From Hyphomicrobium sp. (GTDB lineage: Bacteria; Pseudomonadota; Alphaproteobacteria; Rhizobiales; Hyphomicrobiaceae), in assembly GCA_016793445.1 (NCBI GenBank), contig JAEUME010000018.1:372001-436000 (forward strand): DNA of 64,000 bases, given 5' to 3'. Below, piece by piece: positions 24,368-34,374 of the stretch (its first letter is position 1; every line of letters begins with the position of its first letter). The translations under genes and the position numbers were made by a program. A model generated the notes under the pieces. That model was given only the letters and a program-made list of their open reading frames with translations, was not told the origin of the DNA and searched no databases.

Positions 24368-26824
24368 ATGACGGTCTCATCCGGGGGCCAGAGCAAGAGT
24401 GGGGCTAGAGCCGAAATGGGGGTGCCGCAACAGCCGAAGGAGGAGCGCCGCTCCTTTTTGTTTTCATTCGGCATCGACAAGCTTGGGCTTGTTGCGCTCA
24501 GGGCGCCCTACGTTTCTGCTGTCATTATTGCGCTGTTGACCGTGCTCGCCGTCCTTGGTGTCTCCAAACTCAAGGTCGACGACAGTCTGTCGGAGCTGTT
24601 CCGCACCAATACCGAAGAATTCCGCCGCTACGAGGAAATCGACCATCGCTTCCCCTCCAGCGAGTACGACGTGCTGGTCGTGGTGGAGGGTCAAAATCTC
24701 CTCACGCGCGAGGGCCTGCATGCCTTCTCCAACGCAGCAATGGAGCTGCAACTTGTTGATGGCGTCAGCGGGCTTGTTTCCATGCTGTCCGCCCGTGGCA
24801 AGCCTGATGAGTCTGGTTATGCGCCGCCGATCGTACCTGACGAGCTGCCCGAGGGGCAGGCGTTCGATGCAGTGGTCCAGCAGATCAGATCCAACGACAT
24901 CGTGAAGGGCAAGTTTCTGTCTGACGACGGGCAGCTCGCGCTCATCGTGCTTGCGCTTGACCGCAAGGTGGTCGCCGAACTGACGCCGAAAGCCGTCATC
25001 GGCAACATCAAGGACGCGGCGGAAAAGGAACTCGCATCCGCGAATTTGTCGGCGAAGCTGACGGGCGCGCCCGTCATGCAGCTCGAAATCCGCAATGCGG
25101 TGGAGCGCGACAGGCTCGTTTACAACGGCCTTGGCTTCCTCGCCGGTTTTGTCATGGCCTACCTGTTCTTCCGGCGCTTGTCCTTGACCCTGATCGCGGT
25201 GTTGGGTCCAACGATTGCGATCCTTTGGACGCTGGGTGTTCTGGGAGGGCTCGACTTCCGGCTGAACCTGTTCATCAACGTCATCACGCCCCTGATCCTG
25301 GTATCGGGTTTTTCCGATTCGATGCACCTGGTGTTCGCAATCCGCCGTGAGATCATGGCCGGAACCGGCCGGCTGGAAGCCGCCCGCATGGCCGTGCGCG
25401 ATGTTGCGCCCGCTTGTCTGCTGACCGCCATGAACGCCGCGCTTGCGCTCGCATCGTTCTCGCTGGCGCAGTCGGCATTGATCCGCACCTTCGGCGTTGC
25501 CGCGCTGCTGGCTGTAGCGATTTCCTATATTGCCGTCGCCGTGGTCGTTCCGACGCTGGCAGCATTGCTGATTGCCAAGGAAACCGGGCCGCCGATCGCC
25601 CACCCGGAGGACACAGGCGGCGGCATCGGCTGGCTTTACCGCGTTACGACCGCCATCGTGGGCCATGTGATCCGCTATCCGCTGCTTTACACGCTCGCCG
25701 GACTCATCGCGGTCATCTCATCAGGCTGGGCCTATTCGCAGCTCGTGCCCATGTACCGTCTTGCCGATCAGGTACCAGACAAGGAGCAGGCGCTCGACGC
25801 CACGGGCCGCCTCGACCAGAAGCTCACCGGGGCCAACCCCGTCCATGTCATGATCAGCTGGGGTAACAAGACCGGCAAGGGCACGGTGGATGCGTCACTC
25901 TACGATCCCCAGACACTGTCTGCGATCTCCGACGCACACGCGGTGGTCGAGCAGAAGGCTGGGCTTGGCAACACGTGGTCGCTCGATAGCCTGCGGCGCT
26001 GGTTGCGCGAGGCGGGCGATGACCGCATCGAGACCGTGCAAAAATATGTGGGACTGCTGCCCGGACATCTGGTGCGCCGCTTCATCTCGGTGAACGAGAA
26101 GGCCGTGCTGGTGACGGCGCGCCTGCCGGATATCGATGCGAGCCAGGTTCTGCCCGTTGTTGAGAAGCTCGATCGCGAACTCGACAGGGTCCGTGAGGCG
26201 CACCCCGGCTATGACATCATCGTGACCGGACTTCCCGCCATCGCCGCGCGCAACTCGGCTCGGCTGATCGACGAGCTGAACTGGGGCCTCGTGGGCGACA
26301 TGTTCGTGATCTTCATATTTCTGGGTATCGTGCTGCGCTCCGTGCTGCCGGGGGTCACCAGCATTCTGCCGTCGCTCTTTCCGATCTTTGCGACCGGGTC
26401 GCTGTTGTGGCTCGCAGGGGAGGGGTTGCAGTTTGCCTCCATCATCGCAATCACAGTGGCTTTCTCGCTTGCGATCGATTCAACCATCCACTTCCTCAAT
26501 CGTTTCCGGCTCGAGGAAGACAAGCTGGGCGGCGGGCGCGGCAGCGAGATCGACGCACTGAAGAACACCGTGCATCACATCGGTCCGGCAGTGGTTTTGA
26601 CGACGATGGTGCTGGCGCTGGGGCTCGGCGTCACCATGTTGTCGGATTTGCCCTCGCTGCGCCGCTTCGGACAGCTGACGGCGGTTTGCCTCGCGTCCTC
26701 GCTTTTCGCGCAACTCGTCATCCTGCCGGCTACAATCGCGCTTTACCGGCGGTACTTCCCGCGCAAACCTGAACGGGCTGACACACGAGACGCAGCGGGA
26801 GCGGCGCCCATCAGGTCGCCTTGA
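24368..26824 (+). CDS. RND superfamily (MMPL-type) exporter
   Basis: The protein is about 819 residues with the classic two-half RND/MMPL plan: TM1 (residues ~37-57), a large periplasmic loop (DDSLSELFRTNTEEFRRYEEID), five TM with a sterol-sensing-like region (GFSDSMHLVFAIRREIM), a second TM1 and loop (YRLADQVPDKEQALDATGRL), and the final five TM with AFSLAIDSTIHFLNRFR. Proton relay aspartates lie in the two conserved TM4 motifs (GFSDSMH, AIDSTIH). Family members export hydrophobic lipids, for example hopanoids by HpnN, but this protein cannot be assigned to a substrate. The start is uncertain: ATG 24368 or 24416 are both reasonable. It is followed by the DsrE-like gene. Confidence 0.85.
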   Translation: MTVSSGGQSKSGARAEMGVPQQPKEERRSFLFSFGIDKLGLVALRAPYVSAVIIALLTVLAVLGVSKLKVDDSLSELFRTNTEEFRRYEEIDHRFPSSEYDVLVVVEGQNLLTREGLHAFSNAAMELQLVDGVSGLVSMLSARGKPDESGYAPPIVPDELPEGQAFDAVVQQIRSNDIVKGKFLSDDGQLALIVLALDRKVVAELTPKAVIGNIKDAAEKELASANLSAKLTGAPVMQLEIRNAVERDRLVYNGLGFLAGFVMAYLFFRRLSLTLIAVLGPTIAILWTLGVLGGLDFRLNLFINVITPLILVSGFSDSMHLVFAIRREIMAGTGRLEAARMAVRDVAPACLLTAMNAALALASFSLAQSALIRTFGVAALLAVAISYIAVAVVVPTLAALLIAKETGPPIAHPEDTGGGIGWLYRVTTAIVGHVIRYPLLYTLAGLIAVISSGWAYSQLVPMYRLADQVPDKEQALDATGRLDQKLTGANPVHVMISWGNKTGKGTVDASLYDPQTLSAISDAHAVVEQKAGLGNTWSLDSLRRWLREAGDDRIETVQKYVGLLPGHLVRRFISVNEKAVLVTARLPDIDASQVLPVVEKLDRELDRVREAHPGYDIIVTGLPAIAARNSARLIDELNWGLVGDMFVIFIFLGIVLRSVLPGVTSILPSLFPIFATGSLLWLAGEGLQFASIIAITVAFSLAIDSTIHFLNRFRLEEDKLGGGRGSEIDALKNTVHHIGPAVVLTTMVLALGLGVTMLSDLPSLRRFGQLTAVCLASSLFAQLVILPATIALYRRYFPRKPERADTRDAAGAAPIRSP

Positions 26825-26882
26825 GCAGCCCGCAACGAAGCGGTACGATCCTTCGTTCTCAGTTGCTAAACAGGAGCCCCCC

Positions 26883-27260
26883 ATGGCCAAGAAGCTGATC
26901 GTCATCATGGCCAACACGGACCCGGGCCGCGTGGAGGAGCTGGGCGCGCCGATCTTCCAGGCCTCGGTTGCCGCTGCCATGGGGTATGAGGTGGAGGTCA
27001 TATGCACCGCCGGCGCCACGCGGCTGATGCGCAAGGGTGTCGCCGCCGGCCTCAAGCAGCGCGCGGACGCAACCAAGTCGATCTACGACTTCATCAAGGA
27101 AGCCCATGACGCAGGCGTGAAGTTCTATTGCTGCTCGCCCGGGCTCGATCTGTTTGACATGCACAAGGAGGATCTGATTCCCGAGTGCAACGGCATCGTC
27201 GGAGCAGCGCATTTCATCGAGGACATCATGACCGGCGAAAGCCGGGTTCTGACCTATTAA
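26883..27260 (+). CDS. DsrE/DsrF-like sulfur-relay family protein
   Basis: The 125-residue protein has the DsrE fold. It starts KLIVIMANTDP, then FQASVAAAMGYEVEV, and ends in FYCCSPGLDLFD with Cys83-Cys84 at the position of the sulfur-accepting cysteine, plus Cys41. Such proteins move sulfane sulfur, often with TusA, whose gene lies 2.8 kb upstream. It starts 58 bp after the RND exporter and has AGGAG about 6 nt before ATG. Confidence 0.8.
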   Translation: MAKKLIVIMANTDPGRVEELGAPIFQASVAAAMGYEVEVICTAGATRLMRKGVAAGLKQRADATKSIYDFIKEAHDAGVKFYCCSPGLDLFDMHKEDLIPECNGIVGAAHFIEDIMTGESRVLTY

Positions 27261-27330
27261 CGACTGGCCCTCACCTGTCCGCGACATCCTCTCGCGCCTG
27301 GAAGTGGAACTGTAGGATCGCAAAGCGCCT

Positions 27331-27433
27331 AGAGCCGTTCCGGTTTTGATGGAATCGGGGAACGGCTCCAGGTTTTTGGTTTGTCGTGCTTCTTATCGGA
27401 AATCCGGTTCCCACTTTTCCGCAAAGCACTCTA
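27331..27433 (+). repeat. Dispersed repeat copy 1 (AGAGCCGTTCC...GCACTCTA)
   Basis: A 103-bp noncoding element with an internal hairpin (GAGCCGTTCC at 27332-27341 pairs with GGAACGGCTC at 27359-27368) and TTGTCGTGCTTC in the middle. A clearly related copy in the opposite orientation lies at 40973-41063. The right end supplies the TAG stop codon of recG (27431-27433). Confidence 0.75.
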
Positions 27434-29545
27434 AGCCGCGCGAAACAGGCGCGCAGCCTCGTCGCATTCAAACAGATAGAGCAGCGTGCGCAGGGCTTGT
27501 CCGCGCGGCGAGACGAGATCGGGATCGGTCGTCAAGATAAGCTGGGCATCATCCCGCGCGGCGGCCAGGAGCATGTCGAAACCTGGAACCTCCGCGACAC
27601 GAAATCCCGGCATTCCGCTCTGGCGCGAGCCCAGCATCTCCCCGCCCCCCCGCAGCTCCAGATCCTTCTCGGCGATAAGAAAACCGTCCTCGGTCTTCTC
27701 CATCATTTCAAGACGCGCCTTGGCCGTCTCGCCGAGCGGCTCCTTGTAGAGCAGCATGCAGAAGCTCTCGCGCGCGCCGCGACCGACCCGTCCGCGCAGC
27801 TGGTGAAGCTGCGCAAGGCCGAAGCGCTCGGCGTGCTCGATCACCATGATGTTGGCATTTGGCACGTTGACGCCGACTTCGATCACCGTGGTGGCCACAA
27901 GGATCTTCAACCTGTTGGCAGCGAATGCCGCCATTGTTTCGTCCTTGTCGGTGCCGGCCATGGCCCCGTGGAGAAGCCCGACGGTATCGCCGAATATCTG
28001 CTTCAAGTGCGCGTGGCGCTCCTCCGCCGCGGCCAGCTCGGACACATCGGAAGTTTCGATCAGCGGGCAGACCCAGTAAACCTGCGCGCCTTCCGCCAAC
28101 TGCACACGCAGCCGCTCGATCAGCCGCTCCATGGCATCGATGGGGATAGCCTTGGTGACGACGGGCTTGCGTCCTGCAGGCTTTTCGGTGAGGCGCGAAA
28201 CGTCGAGATCGCCGTAATGCGTCATCAGCAGCGTGCGCGGTATCGGCGTTGCCGTCATCACGAGCACGTTGGTCGCGCCGCCCGCACCCTTGGCCTGCAA
28301 TGCCAGACGCTGATGCACGCCAAAGCGGTGCTGCTCGTCGATAACGGCGAATGCCAGATCCTTGAAGACGACGTCGGATTGAAACAGCGCGTGCGTGCCG
28401 ACCAGGATGTCAATGTCGCCCGCCACAAGGTGTTTCAAGGTCTCCTCGCGTCCCTTTCCCTTTTCGCGTCCTGTGAGAAGTCCGACGCGCAGCCCCGCCG
28501 CCTCTGCAAGGGGCGCGATGGTTTCCATATGCTGGCGTGCGAGAACTTCGGTCGGCGCCATGAGGGCGGACTGCGCGCCGGCCTCGACCGCGACCGCCAT
28601 GCTCATCAATGCGACCGCCGTTTTGCCCGAGCCCACGTCCCCTTGCAGAAGGCGCAACATACGGTGCGGAGCCGCAAGATCCGCCGCAATCTCTTTGAGG
28701 GCATTGATTTGTGAGTTGGTGAGCTTGAACGGCAGGGCCGCGACGAGGCGCTTTCGGATGTGCCCATCGCCCGTGACGGGGCGTCCAGGTTGGGCTTTCA
28801 TGTTGAGTCGCACCAGCCCCAGTGCGAGTTGCCCGGCGAGCAGTTCGTCATAGGCGAGCCGCTGACGCGGCAGGGCTGCTGGCGAGATGTCGTCGGGCTC
28901 CTGCGGTTTGTGGAGCCGTGCCAGTGCGTCCGTGAAGCCCATCCACCCGCGTGCCTGCAACCAGCCCTTGTCCTGCCACTCGGCAAGGTCGGGCATACGC
29001 TCGACAGCATGACGCGCGGCTTTCTGGAGGACCTTGCCGGACAGCCCAGCGGTCAGCGGGTAAACAGGCTCGAGCATCGGCATGTCGCCACGAGCTGCGG
29101 GCGCCACGATGTAATCGGGGTGAGACATCTGCAAGGTCTCGCCATAACGCTCGATGCGTCCCGACACATAGCGGATTTCGCCGATCGGCAATTGGCTCTC
29201 GACGAACTTGCGTTCCGCGTGGAAGAAGACGAGGTCGAGGCGTGCGGTATCGTCTTCACAGGTGACTTTGTAAGGGACTTTGCTATTGCCGCGCGGCGGC
29301 GCCTTGTGTTTGAGGACGCGCACCTTGAGCGTGACGATCGTGCCGGGCACCGCGTCGCGCACCAGCGGCTCGGCGCGCCGGTCGATCACGCCGGCCGGCA
29401 GATGCCAGAGTAGATCGAGCACGCGCGGCTCCGCGATTTGCGGGGGCAGCTCCAGGCATTTTTTCAAGAGCTCGATCGTGCGCGGACCAATCCCCCCTAA
29501 GGTCCGGGCGGAGGAAAACAGCGGATTGAGCGCTGAAGGACGCAT
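27431..29545 (-). CDS. recG: ATP-dependent DNA helicase RecG
   Basis: The 704-residue helicase remodels stalled replication forks and branch-migrates Holliday junctions. The N-terminal wedge/OB domain is followed by helicase motifs: Walker A GDVGSGKTAVA, DEQH box (AVIDEQHRFG), motif TATPIPRTLL, motif VI region HQLRGRVGRG and the C-terminal TRG-like GTHALFQ block upstream. Length is normal. It is divergent from sdhE and mfd, an arrangement common in Hyphomicrobiales. The stop lies in the end of a dispersed repeat. Confidence 0.96.
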   Translation of the reverse strand: MRPSALNPLFSSARTLGGIGPRTIELLKKCLELPPQIAEPRVLDLLWHLPAGVIDRRAEPLVRDAVPGTIVTLKVRVLKHKAPPRGNSKVPYKVTCEDDTARLDLVFFHAERKFVESQLPIGEIRYVSGRIERYGETLQMSHPDYIVAPAARGDMPMLEPVYPLTAGLSGKVLQKAARHAVERMPDLAEWQDKGWLQARGWMGFTDALARLHKPQEPDDISPAALPRQRLAYDELLAGQLALGLVRLNMKAQPGRPVTGDGHIRKRLVAALPFKLTNSQINALKEIAADLAAPHRMLRLLQGDVGSGKTAVALMSMAVAVEAGAQSALMAPTEVLARQHMETIAPLAEAAGLRVGLLTGREKGKGREETLKHLVAGDIDILVGTHALFQSDVVFKDLAFAVIDEQHRFGVHQRLALQAKGAGGATNVLVMTATPIPRTLLMTHYGDLDVSRLTEKPAGRKPVVTKAIPIDAMERLIERLRVQLAEGAQVYWVCPLIETSDVSELAAAEERHAHLKQIFGDTVGLLHGAMAGTDKDETMAAFAANRLKILVATTVIEVGVNVPNANIMVIEHAERFGLAQLHQLRGRVGRGARESFCMLLYKEPLGETAKARLEMMEKTEDGFLIAEKDLELRGGGEMLGSRQSGMPGFRVAEVPGFDMLLAAARDDAQLILTTDPDLVSPRGQALRTLLYLFECDEAARLFRAA

Positions 29546-29792
29546 GGCAGGTGCTACCGGACCCGGCCTGAGGCACGGCGTGCGGCCAGCGCGCGTTCAG
29601 TCGCGGCAAAATGCGTCGTCATGGCGAAAGTTGCTGTTCTCGTTTGCGCATTCTGCCCGTGGCGCTATACCAACTCCGGCAGGGGCGCAAGGGTGGCCGC
29701 TTGCACGGGTACAGTCAAGCGACTGCTCTCGTTCCGCCGACGTCGCGGACAAGACGAACGCAGTAATAAAGAACGCACAGAACTTAAAGAAC

Positions 29793-30065
29793 ATGACGGA
29801 CGACGTCGAGACGCGCCGCCGCCGGGCGCTCTATAGAGCCATGCATCGGGGCACCAAGGAAATGGATCATCTGGTCGGGCGGTATGCGGATGCGTACCTG
29901 CCCGCGATGACGCTGGATGGCCTGGCGCATTTCGAGCGCTTTCTGGCGCTGCCCGATCCGCTGCTGCAGGGATGGTTCTTCGGGACGCAGCCCGTGGGCT
30001 CGCCTGAGTTCGATGGGCTGGTGCGTGAAATGCGCCGCTTCCACGGTCTTGAAGACCGGTCGTGA
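29793..30065 (+). CDS. sdhE: Succinate dehydrogenase assembly factor SdhE
   Basis: The 90-residue protein has the signature RGTKEMDHLVGRYAD (RGxxE motif), RFLALPDPLLQGWFFG and short five-helix length. SdhE binds the flavoprotein SdhA and promotes covalent FAD attachment. ATG 29793 is chosen from family length; the open frame extends upstream without homology. It lies between recG (divergent) and mfd, which starts 22 bp after it and is probably co-transcribed. Confidence 0.92.
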   Translation: MTDDVETRRRRALYRAMHRGTKEMDHLVGRYADAYLPAMTLDGLAHFERFLALPDPLLQGWFFGTQPVGSPEFDGLVREMRRFHGLEDRS

Positions 30066-30087
30066 ACCGGCGCTGGGTGAATGAAGA

Positions 30088-33000
30088 ATGAGTAAGGAAC
30101 ACGGCGCGCGCACCATCGTCTCAGGCGTTCCGGAAGGCCTCGATGCCAGGGTCGTCGCGGACCTTGCGCTCGCGGCCGGCCGCGAAGGCGGACCAAAGCT
30201 TCACATCCACGTCGCGCGTGATGACAGGCGAATGGACCAGCTTGAAGCGGGGCTTGCGTTCTTCGCGCCTCAGCTCAAAGTCATTTCTTTTCCAGCCTGG
30301 GATACGGTTCCCTATGACCGCGTCGGCCCTAATGCGGAACTCGTCGCCAAGCGCATCACGGCATTAGGCCGCCTGGTCATCGGGTCACTTAAGGAACCCT
30401 CCGTCATTGTGACGACGGTCAATGCTGTTCTCCAACGGTTGCCGCCGCGCGCATTCGTCCGCGGTGCGTTCAAGCCCATCGCGCCGGGCCAGCGCCTCGA
30501 TATGGGCGAACTGCAGCGCCGGCTGGAACAGTATGGATTCCAGCGCTCCAGCACGGTGATGGAACCGGGCGAGTACGCCGTGCGCGGCGGTATTCTCGAT
30601 CTCTTTCCGCCAGGGCGCATCAATCCCGTCCGTCTCGATTTCTTTGGCGACACGCTGGAGAGCATCAAGGCCTTCGATGCGCAAACGCAGCGCTCCATGA
30701 AGCCCGTGCAGAAGTTCGCGCTGATGCCGGTTTCGGAGGTGGCCTTCGGCGAGAGCGCAACGGCACTGTTTCGCACACGCTATGTCGAATTGTTCGGCGG
30801 CGCGACGGGCGATGATCCGCTTTACGAGGCCGTCAGCAGCGGGCGGCGCTACCAAGGCCAGGAACACTGGCTGCCGTTTTTCCATCCTGCGCTGGAGACG
30901 CTGTTTGATTACGCGCCCAATGCCGGCATCAGTTTCGATCACATGTCGGATGAGGCGATCGAACAGCGGTTCCGGCAGATTCAGGAGCACTATGAGGCGC
31001 GTGTCGACAGCCTCGAAGGCCAGCGCTTTGGCGCGCCGCCGTACAAGCCCGTGCCGCCCGACCGGATGTTCCTCGACGGCAAGGATTGGGCGCGGGCTCT
31101 TGAGCCGCGTGCGATCACCCGGCTGACGCCGTTCGACGATCCTTCCGCCGCCAAAGTGTATGCCATGCAAGGCCGCCAGGGACGGACCTTTGCTGCGGAG
31201 CGCGCCGATCCGGACGCCAATGTGTTCGACGCCGTCGTGCGCCACATCGCCGGCCTTCAGGCAGCGTCGCGGCGGGTGGTCCTTGCCGCCTGGACCACGG
31301 GCGCGCGCGAGCGGCTTCAGTCGCTGTTGCTGGATCATGGTCTGAAGGACGCAGCGAAGGTCGAGAGCTTCACCGATGTTCTGGCATTGAAGCCGGGCGT
31401 CACGGCCTTCGCCGTGCTTGGCCTGGAGCAGGGCTTCGAGGCTCCCGGCTTCGCGGTCATCGCGGAGCAGGACATCCTGGGCGATCGCCTGGTCCGCCAG
31501 AGAAAGCGCCAACGCAAGGCGGCCGACGTCTTGACCGAGGCGACGAGCCTGTCGATCGGCGATCTCGTCGTGCATGCCGACCACGGAATCGGCCGCTTCG
31601 CCGGTCTGCAGATCATCACAGCGCTCGGTGCGCCGCACGACTGTCTGGAGCTGCACTACGCCGGCGGTGACAAGCTGTTCCTGCCGGTCGAGAATATCGA
31701 GCTCCTGACGCGTTACGGCGCAGACGAAGGCGATGCGCAACTCGACAGGCTGGGCGGTGTCGCCTGGCAAACCCGCAAAGCGAGGCTGAAGAAGCGTCTG
31801 CGGGAGATCGCCAACGAGCTGATCAAGATCGCGGCGCTGCGCCAGTTGCGCGAAGCTCCCGTGCTGCAAGCACCGGTGGGAGCGCTGGACGAATTCGTTG
31901 CCCGCTTCCCCTATGAAGAGACCGAGGATCAGGCCACCAGCATCGATGCGGTGATCGAGGATCTGGGGTCAGGCAAGCCCATGGACCGGCTGGTGTGCGG
32001 CGACGTCGGTTTCGGCAAGACGGAAGTGGCTCTGAGGGCTGCCTTCGTTGCCGCCATGAACGGTCTTCAAGTCGCCGTTGTCGTGCCAACGACGCTGCTG
32101 GCGCGTCAGCATTTCCGCACCTTTTCCGATCGCTTCAAGGGGCTGCCGGTGAAAGTGGCGCAAGCCTCCCGGATGGTGCCGCCAAAGGATCTCGCCGAGG
32201 TGAAGGCCGGCATCAAGTCCGGCAGCGTCGATATCGTTATCGGAACGCACGCCCTGCTGGGCAAGCAGATCGAGTTCGCGCGCCTGGGGCTGCTCATCAT
32301 CGACGAGGAGCAGCATTTCGGCGTCAATCACAAAGAGCGCCTGAAGAAGATGCGCGAGGATGTGCACGTGCTGACGCTGTCGGCCACGCCCATTCCCAGA
32401 ACGCTCCAGCTTGCATTGACCGGAGTGCGCGAGCTTTCGCTGATTACCACGCCGCCCGTCGACCGCCTCGCGGTGCGCACGTTCATTTCGCCCTTCGATC
32501 CGGTGATCCTGAAAGAGGCGCTGCGGCGCGAGCGGTTCCGTGGCGGCCAGACGTTCTACGTCGCCCCGCGCATCTCCGATCTCGACGACGTGGCCGAGTT
32601 CCTGCGCGAAACGGTGCCCGATCTCACGTTCGCCCGCGCCACCGGCCAGATGACTCCGACCGAACTGGAAGACGTCATGACGGCCTTTTACGAAGGCAAG
32701 TACGACATTCTGCTGTCCACCGCGATCGTGGAGTCTGGCCTCGACGTGCCGAACGCGAACACGCTCGTCGTGCACCGCGCCGACATGTTCGGCCTTGCCC
32801 AGCTCTACCAGTTGCGTGGCAGGGTGGGACGCTCCAAGACGCGCGCCTATGCCTATTTCACCACCCCGCCGGGACAGAAGCTGACAGAGGGCGCGGAAAA
32901 GCGCCTCAAGGTCCTCCAATCGCTCGATACGCTCGGCGCGGGCTTCTCGCTTGCCTCCCACGATCTCGACATCCGCGGCGCGGGCAACCTGCTCGGCGAG

Positions 33001-33573
33001 GAGCAATCGGGCCATATCCGGGAGGTCGGGTTCGAGCTTTATCAGTCCATGCTGGAGGAAGCCGTTGCGGCCATGAAGGGTGGCGATCTTGAGGAAGCAG
33101 CCGACAAGTGGAGCCCCGAGATCCAACTCGGCATGTCGATCCTCATTCCCGAGACCTACGTGACCGACCTGCAATTGCGCCTTGGCTTGTATCGCCGTTT
33201 GGCGACGCTGGAAAATCGTGCCGAAATAGATGCCTTTGCAGCCGAGCTTGTCGATCGCTTCGGCGAGATGCCCGAAGAGGTACGCCATCTGCTCGACGTC
33301 ATGGAGGTCAAGGGGCTCTGCCGGGCGGCCGGCATCTCCAAGATCGACGCAGGCTCCAAGGGGGCGGTCATTACGCTCTATCGCAACACGTTCGCCAATC
33401 CTGAAGGATTGATTCAGCTGGTCCAGACCTCGCGAGGAGCATTGAAGGTGATGCCCGACCAGCGCCTCGTGCAGCGGGCAGAGTGGGATATGCCGGAAGC
33501 CCGGCTCAAAGGTATGCGCGCCCTCGTGCAGCAGTTTGCAGACCTGGCGACGAAAGCAAAAAAGGCAGCCTGA
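30088..33573 (+). CDS. mfd: Transcription-repair coupling factor Mfd
   Basis: The 1161-residue DNA translocase releases stalled RNA polymerase and recruits UvrA. It has a UvrB-like N-terminal domain (FPAWDTVPYDRVGPN), CarD-like RNA polymerase-interaction domain (IGDLVVHADHGIGRFAG), Walker A GDVGFGKTE (638-646), DEEQH (739-743), TATPIPRTLQ-like SATPIPRTLQ, and HQLRGRVGR-like YQLRGRVGRS, then the C-terminal TRCF domain (LQLRLGLYRRLATL). Length is standard. Converges on the bactofilin gene. Confidence 0.97.
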   Translation: MSKEHGARTIVSGVPEGLDARVVADLALAAGREGGPKLHIHVARDDRRMDQLEAGLAFFAPQLKVISFPAWDTVPYDRVGPNAELVAKRITALGRLVIGSLKEPSVIVTTVNAVLQRLPPRAFVRGAFKPIAPGQRLDMGELQRRLEQYGFQRSSTVMEPGEYAVRGGILDLFPPGRINPVRLDFFGDTLESIKAFDAQTQRSMKPVQKFALMPVSEVAFGESATALFRTRYVELFGGATGDDPLYEAVSSGRRYQGQEHWLPFFHPALETLFDYAPNAGISFDHMSDEAIEQRFRQIQEHYEARVDSLEGQRFGAPPYKPVPPDRMFLDGKDWARALEPRAITRLTPFDDPSAAKVYAMQGRQGRTFAAERADPDANVFDAVVRHIAGLQAASRRVVLAAWTTGARERLQSLLLDHGLKDAAKVESFTDVLALKPGVTAFAVLGLEQGFEAPGFAVIAEQDILGDRLVRQRKRQRKAADVLTEATSLSIGDLVVHADHGIGRFAGLQIITALGAPHDCLELHYAGGDKLFLPVENIELLTRYGADEGDAQLDRLGGVAWQTRKARLKKRLREIANELIKIAALRQLREAPVLQAPVGALDEFVARFPYEETEDQATSIDAVIEDLGSGKPMDRLVCGDVGFGKTEVALRAAFVAAMNGLQVAVVVPTTLLARQHFRTFSDRFKGLPVKVAQASRMVPPKDLAEVKAGIKSGSVDIVIGTHALLGKQIEFARLGLLIIDEEQHFGVNHKERLKKMREDVHVLTLSATPIPRTLQLALTGVRELSLITTPPVDRLAVRTFISPFDPVILKEALRRERFRGGQTFYVAPRISDLDDVAEFLRETVPDLTFARATGQMTPTELEDVMTAFYEGKYDILLSTAIVESGLDVPNANTLVVHRADMFGLAQLYQLRGRVGRSKTRAYAYFTTPPGQKLTEGAEKRLKVLQSLDTLGAGFSLASHDLDIRGAGNLLGEEQSGHIREVGFELYQSMLEEAVAAMKGGDLEEAADKWSPEIQLGMSILIPETYVTDLQLRLGLYRRLATLENRAEIDAFAAELVDRFGEMPEEVRHLLDVMEVKGLCRAAGISKIDAGSKGAVITLYRNTFANPEGLIQLVQTSRGALKVMPDQRLVQRAEWDMPEARLKGMRALVQQFADLATKAKKAA

Positions 33574-33615
33574 AGGGCAGCCTTTCCCCTAATTACTTGC
33601 GCTTTTGAGCGTGCT

Positions 33616-34251
33616 TCAGGTTGTGCGCGAGGACGGCTCGTTAGCCGCGCGGGCGATTTCCAGCATTTGGTAGAGCGAGCTGGATGGTCTGGCGGCCATA
33701 TCAGGCAAGGGCTCTGGCCGGGCAAAAAGCTCGGTCAGGCTGGCTTCGGCCAACTGCGAAAACGACCCCGCAGGCGCGACAAGGCCGGACGCGGCTGCAG
33801 TTTCGTTATCCTGCGCATGCAGGGTTCCCGTGACGCGCGCGCCTTCTTCCGCCGCGAAGCTTTCGTGGAATATCTCGCAATCGACCACGGCGGTCTTTTC
33901 CAGACGGACACGCTTGGTGTGTATGGTGCCTCGCGCTGTGCCGCGAATGACGACCTCTTGGGCGCTGATGCCGCCTTCGACGGTGGCGTTCTTGTCAATG
34001 ATGAGAATGCGGCAGTGCACGTTGCCATGCACGCGGCCCTTCACGAGAATGTCCCCTTCGCTCTCAAGATCGCCGCGCATCGTCAGCCACTCGTCGATCA
34101 TCGAGTAGGCGTCCTTGGGCGCGCTGGTGACGGAGCAATCCTTACGGCCACGTGCCGTCATGAATTGCTGGGTCTCGGAAGAGGGCGCAGACGCCGGCGG
34201 AAGGCGCGGGCCGGACTCGGAGCTGGTGTCGGTTTTCCAGGCGGTGAACAT
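33616..34251 (-). CDS. Bactofilin (polymer-forming cytoskeletal protein)
   Basis: The 211-residue protein has the DUF583 beta-helix core (about residues 55-140) of short repeats: LESEGDILVKGRVHGNV, ATVEGGISAQEVVIRGTA, TAVVDCEIFHESFAAEEGA. The N- and C-terminal tails are disordered and Ser/Pro-rich. Bactofilins polymerise without nucleotide and scaffold envelope or cell-shape enzymes, for example stalks in budding alphaproteobacteria. No partner peptidase gene lies next to it here. Confidence 0.87.
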   Translation of the reverse strand: MFTAWKTDTSSESGPRLPPASAPSSETQQFMTARGRKDCSVTSAPKDAYSMIDEWLTMRGDLESEGDILVKGRVHGNVHCRILIIDKNATVEGGISAQEVVIRGTARGTIHTKRVRLEKTAVVDCEIFHESFAAEEGARVTGTLHAQDNETAAASGLVAPAGSFSQLAEASLTELFARPEPLPDMAARPSSSLYQMLEIARAANEPSSRTT

Positions 34252-34374
34252 ATCGGCTCGAAGAATCTAAGGTGCCATTTTTGCGCCGGGCGCTTATCAG
34301 CCGACGATACGGACGCGGGCGTGAAGAAAGTTTTAACCAGGCGGCAGAACGCAGATTAAATGCTTCTTAAATGT

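Noticed and set aside
24464..25666. 400-codon minus-strand frame inside the RND exporter
   Set aside because: Antisense shadow, Arg/Gln/His-rich with no recognisable motif.
24368..26824. Hopanoid transporter HpnN
   Set aside because: Same RND superfamily, but no hopanoid genes adjoin it and the substrate domains cannot be told apart by eye.
33550..33600. Terminator at the end of mfd
   Set aside because: AAGGCAGCC and AGGGCAGCC are direct, not inverted, repeats and cannot form a hairpin.
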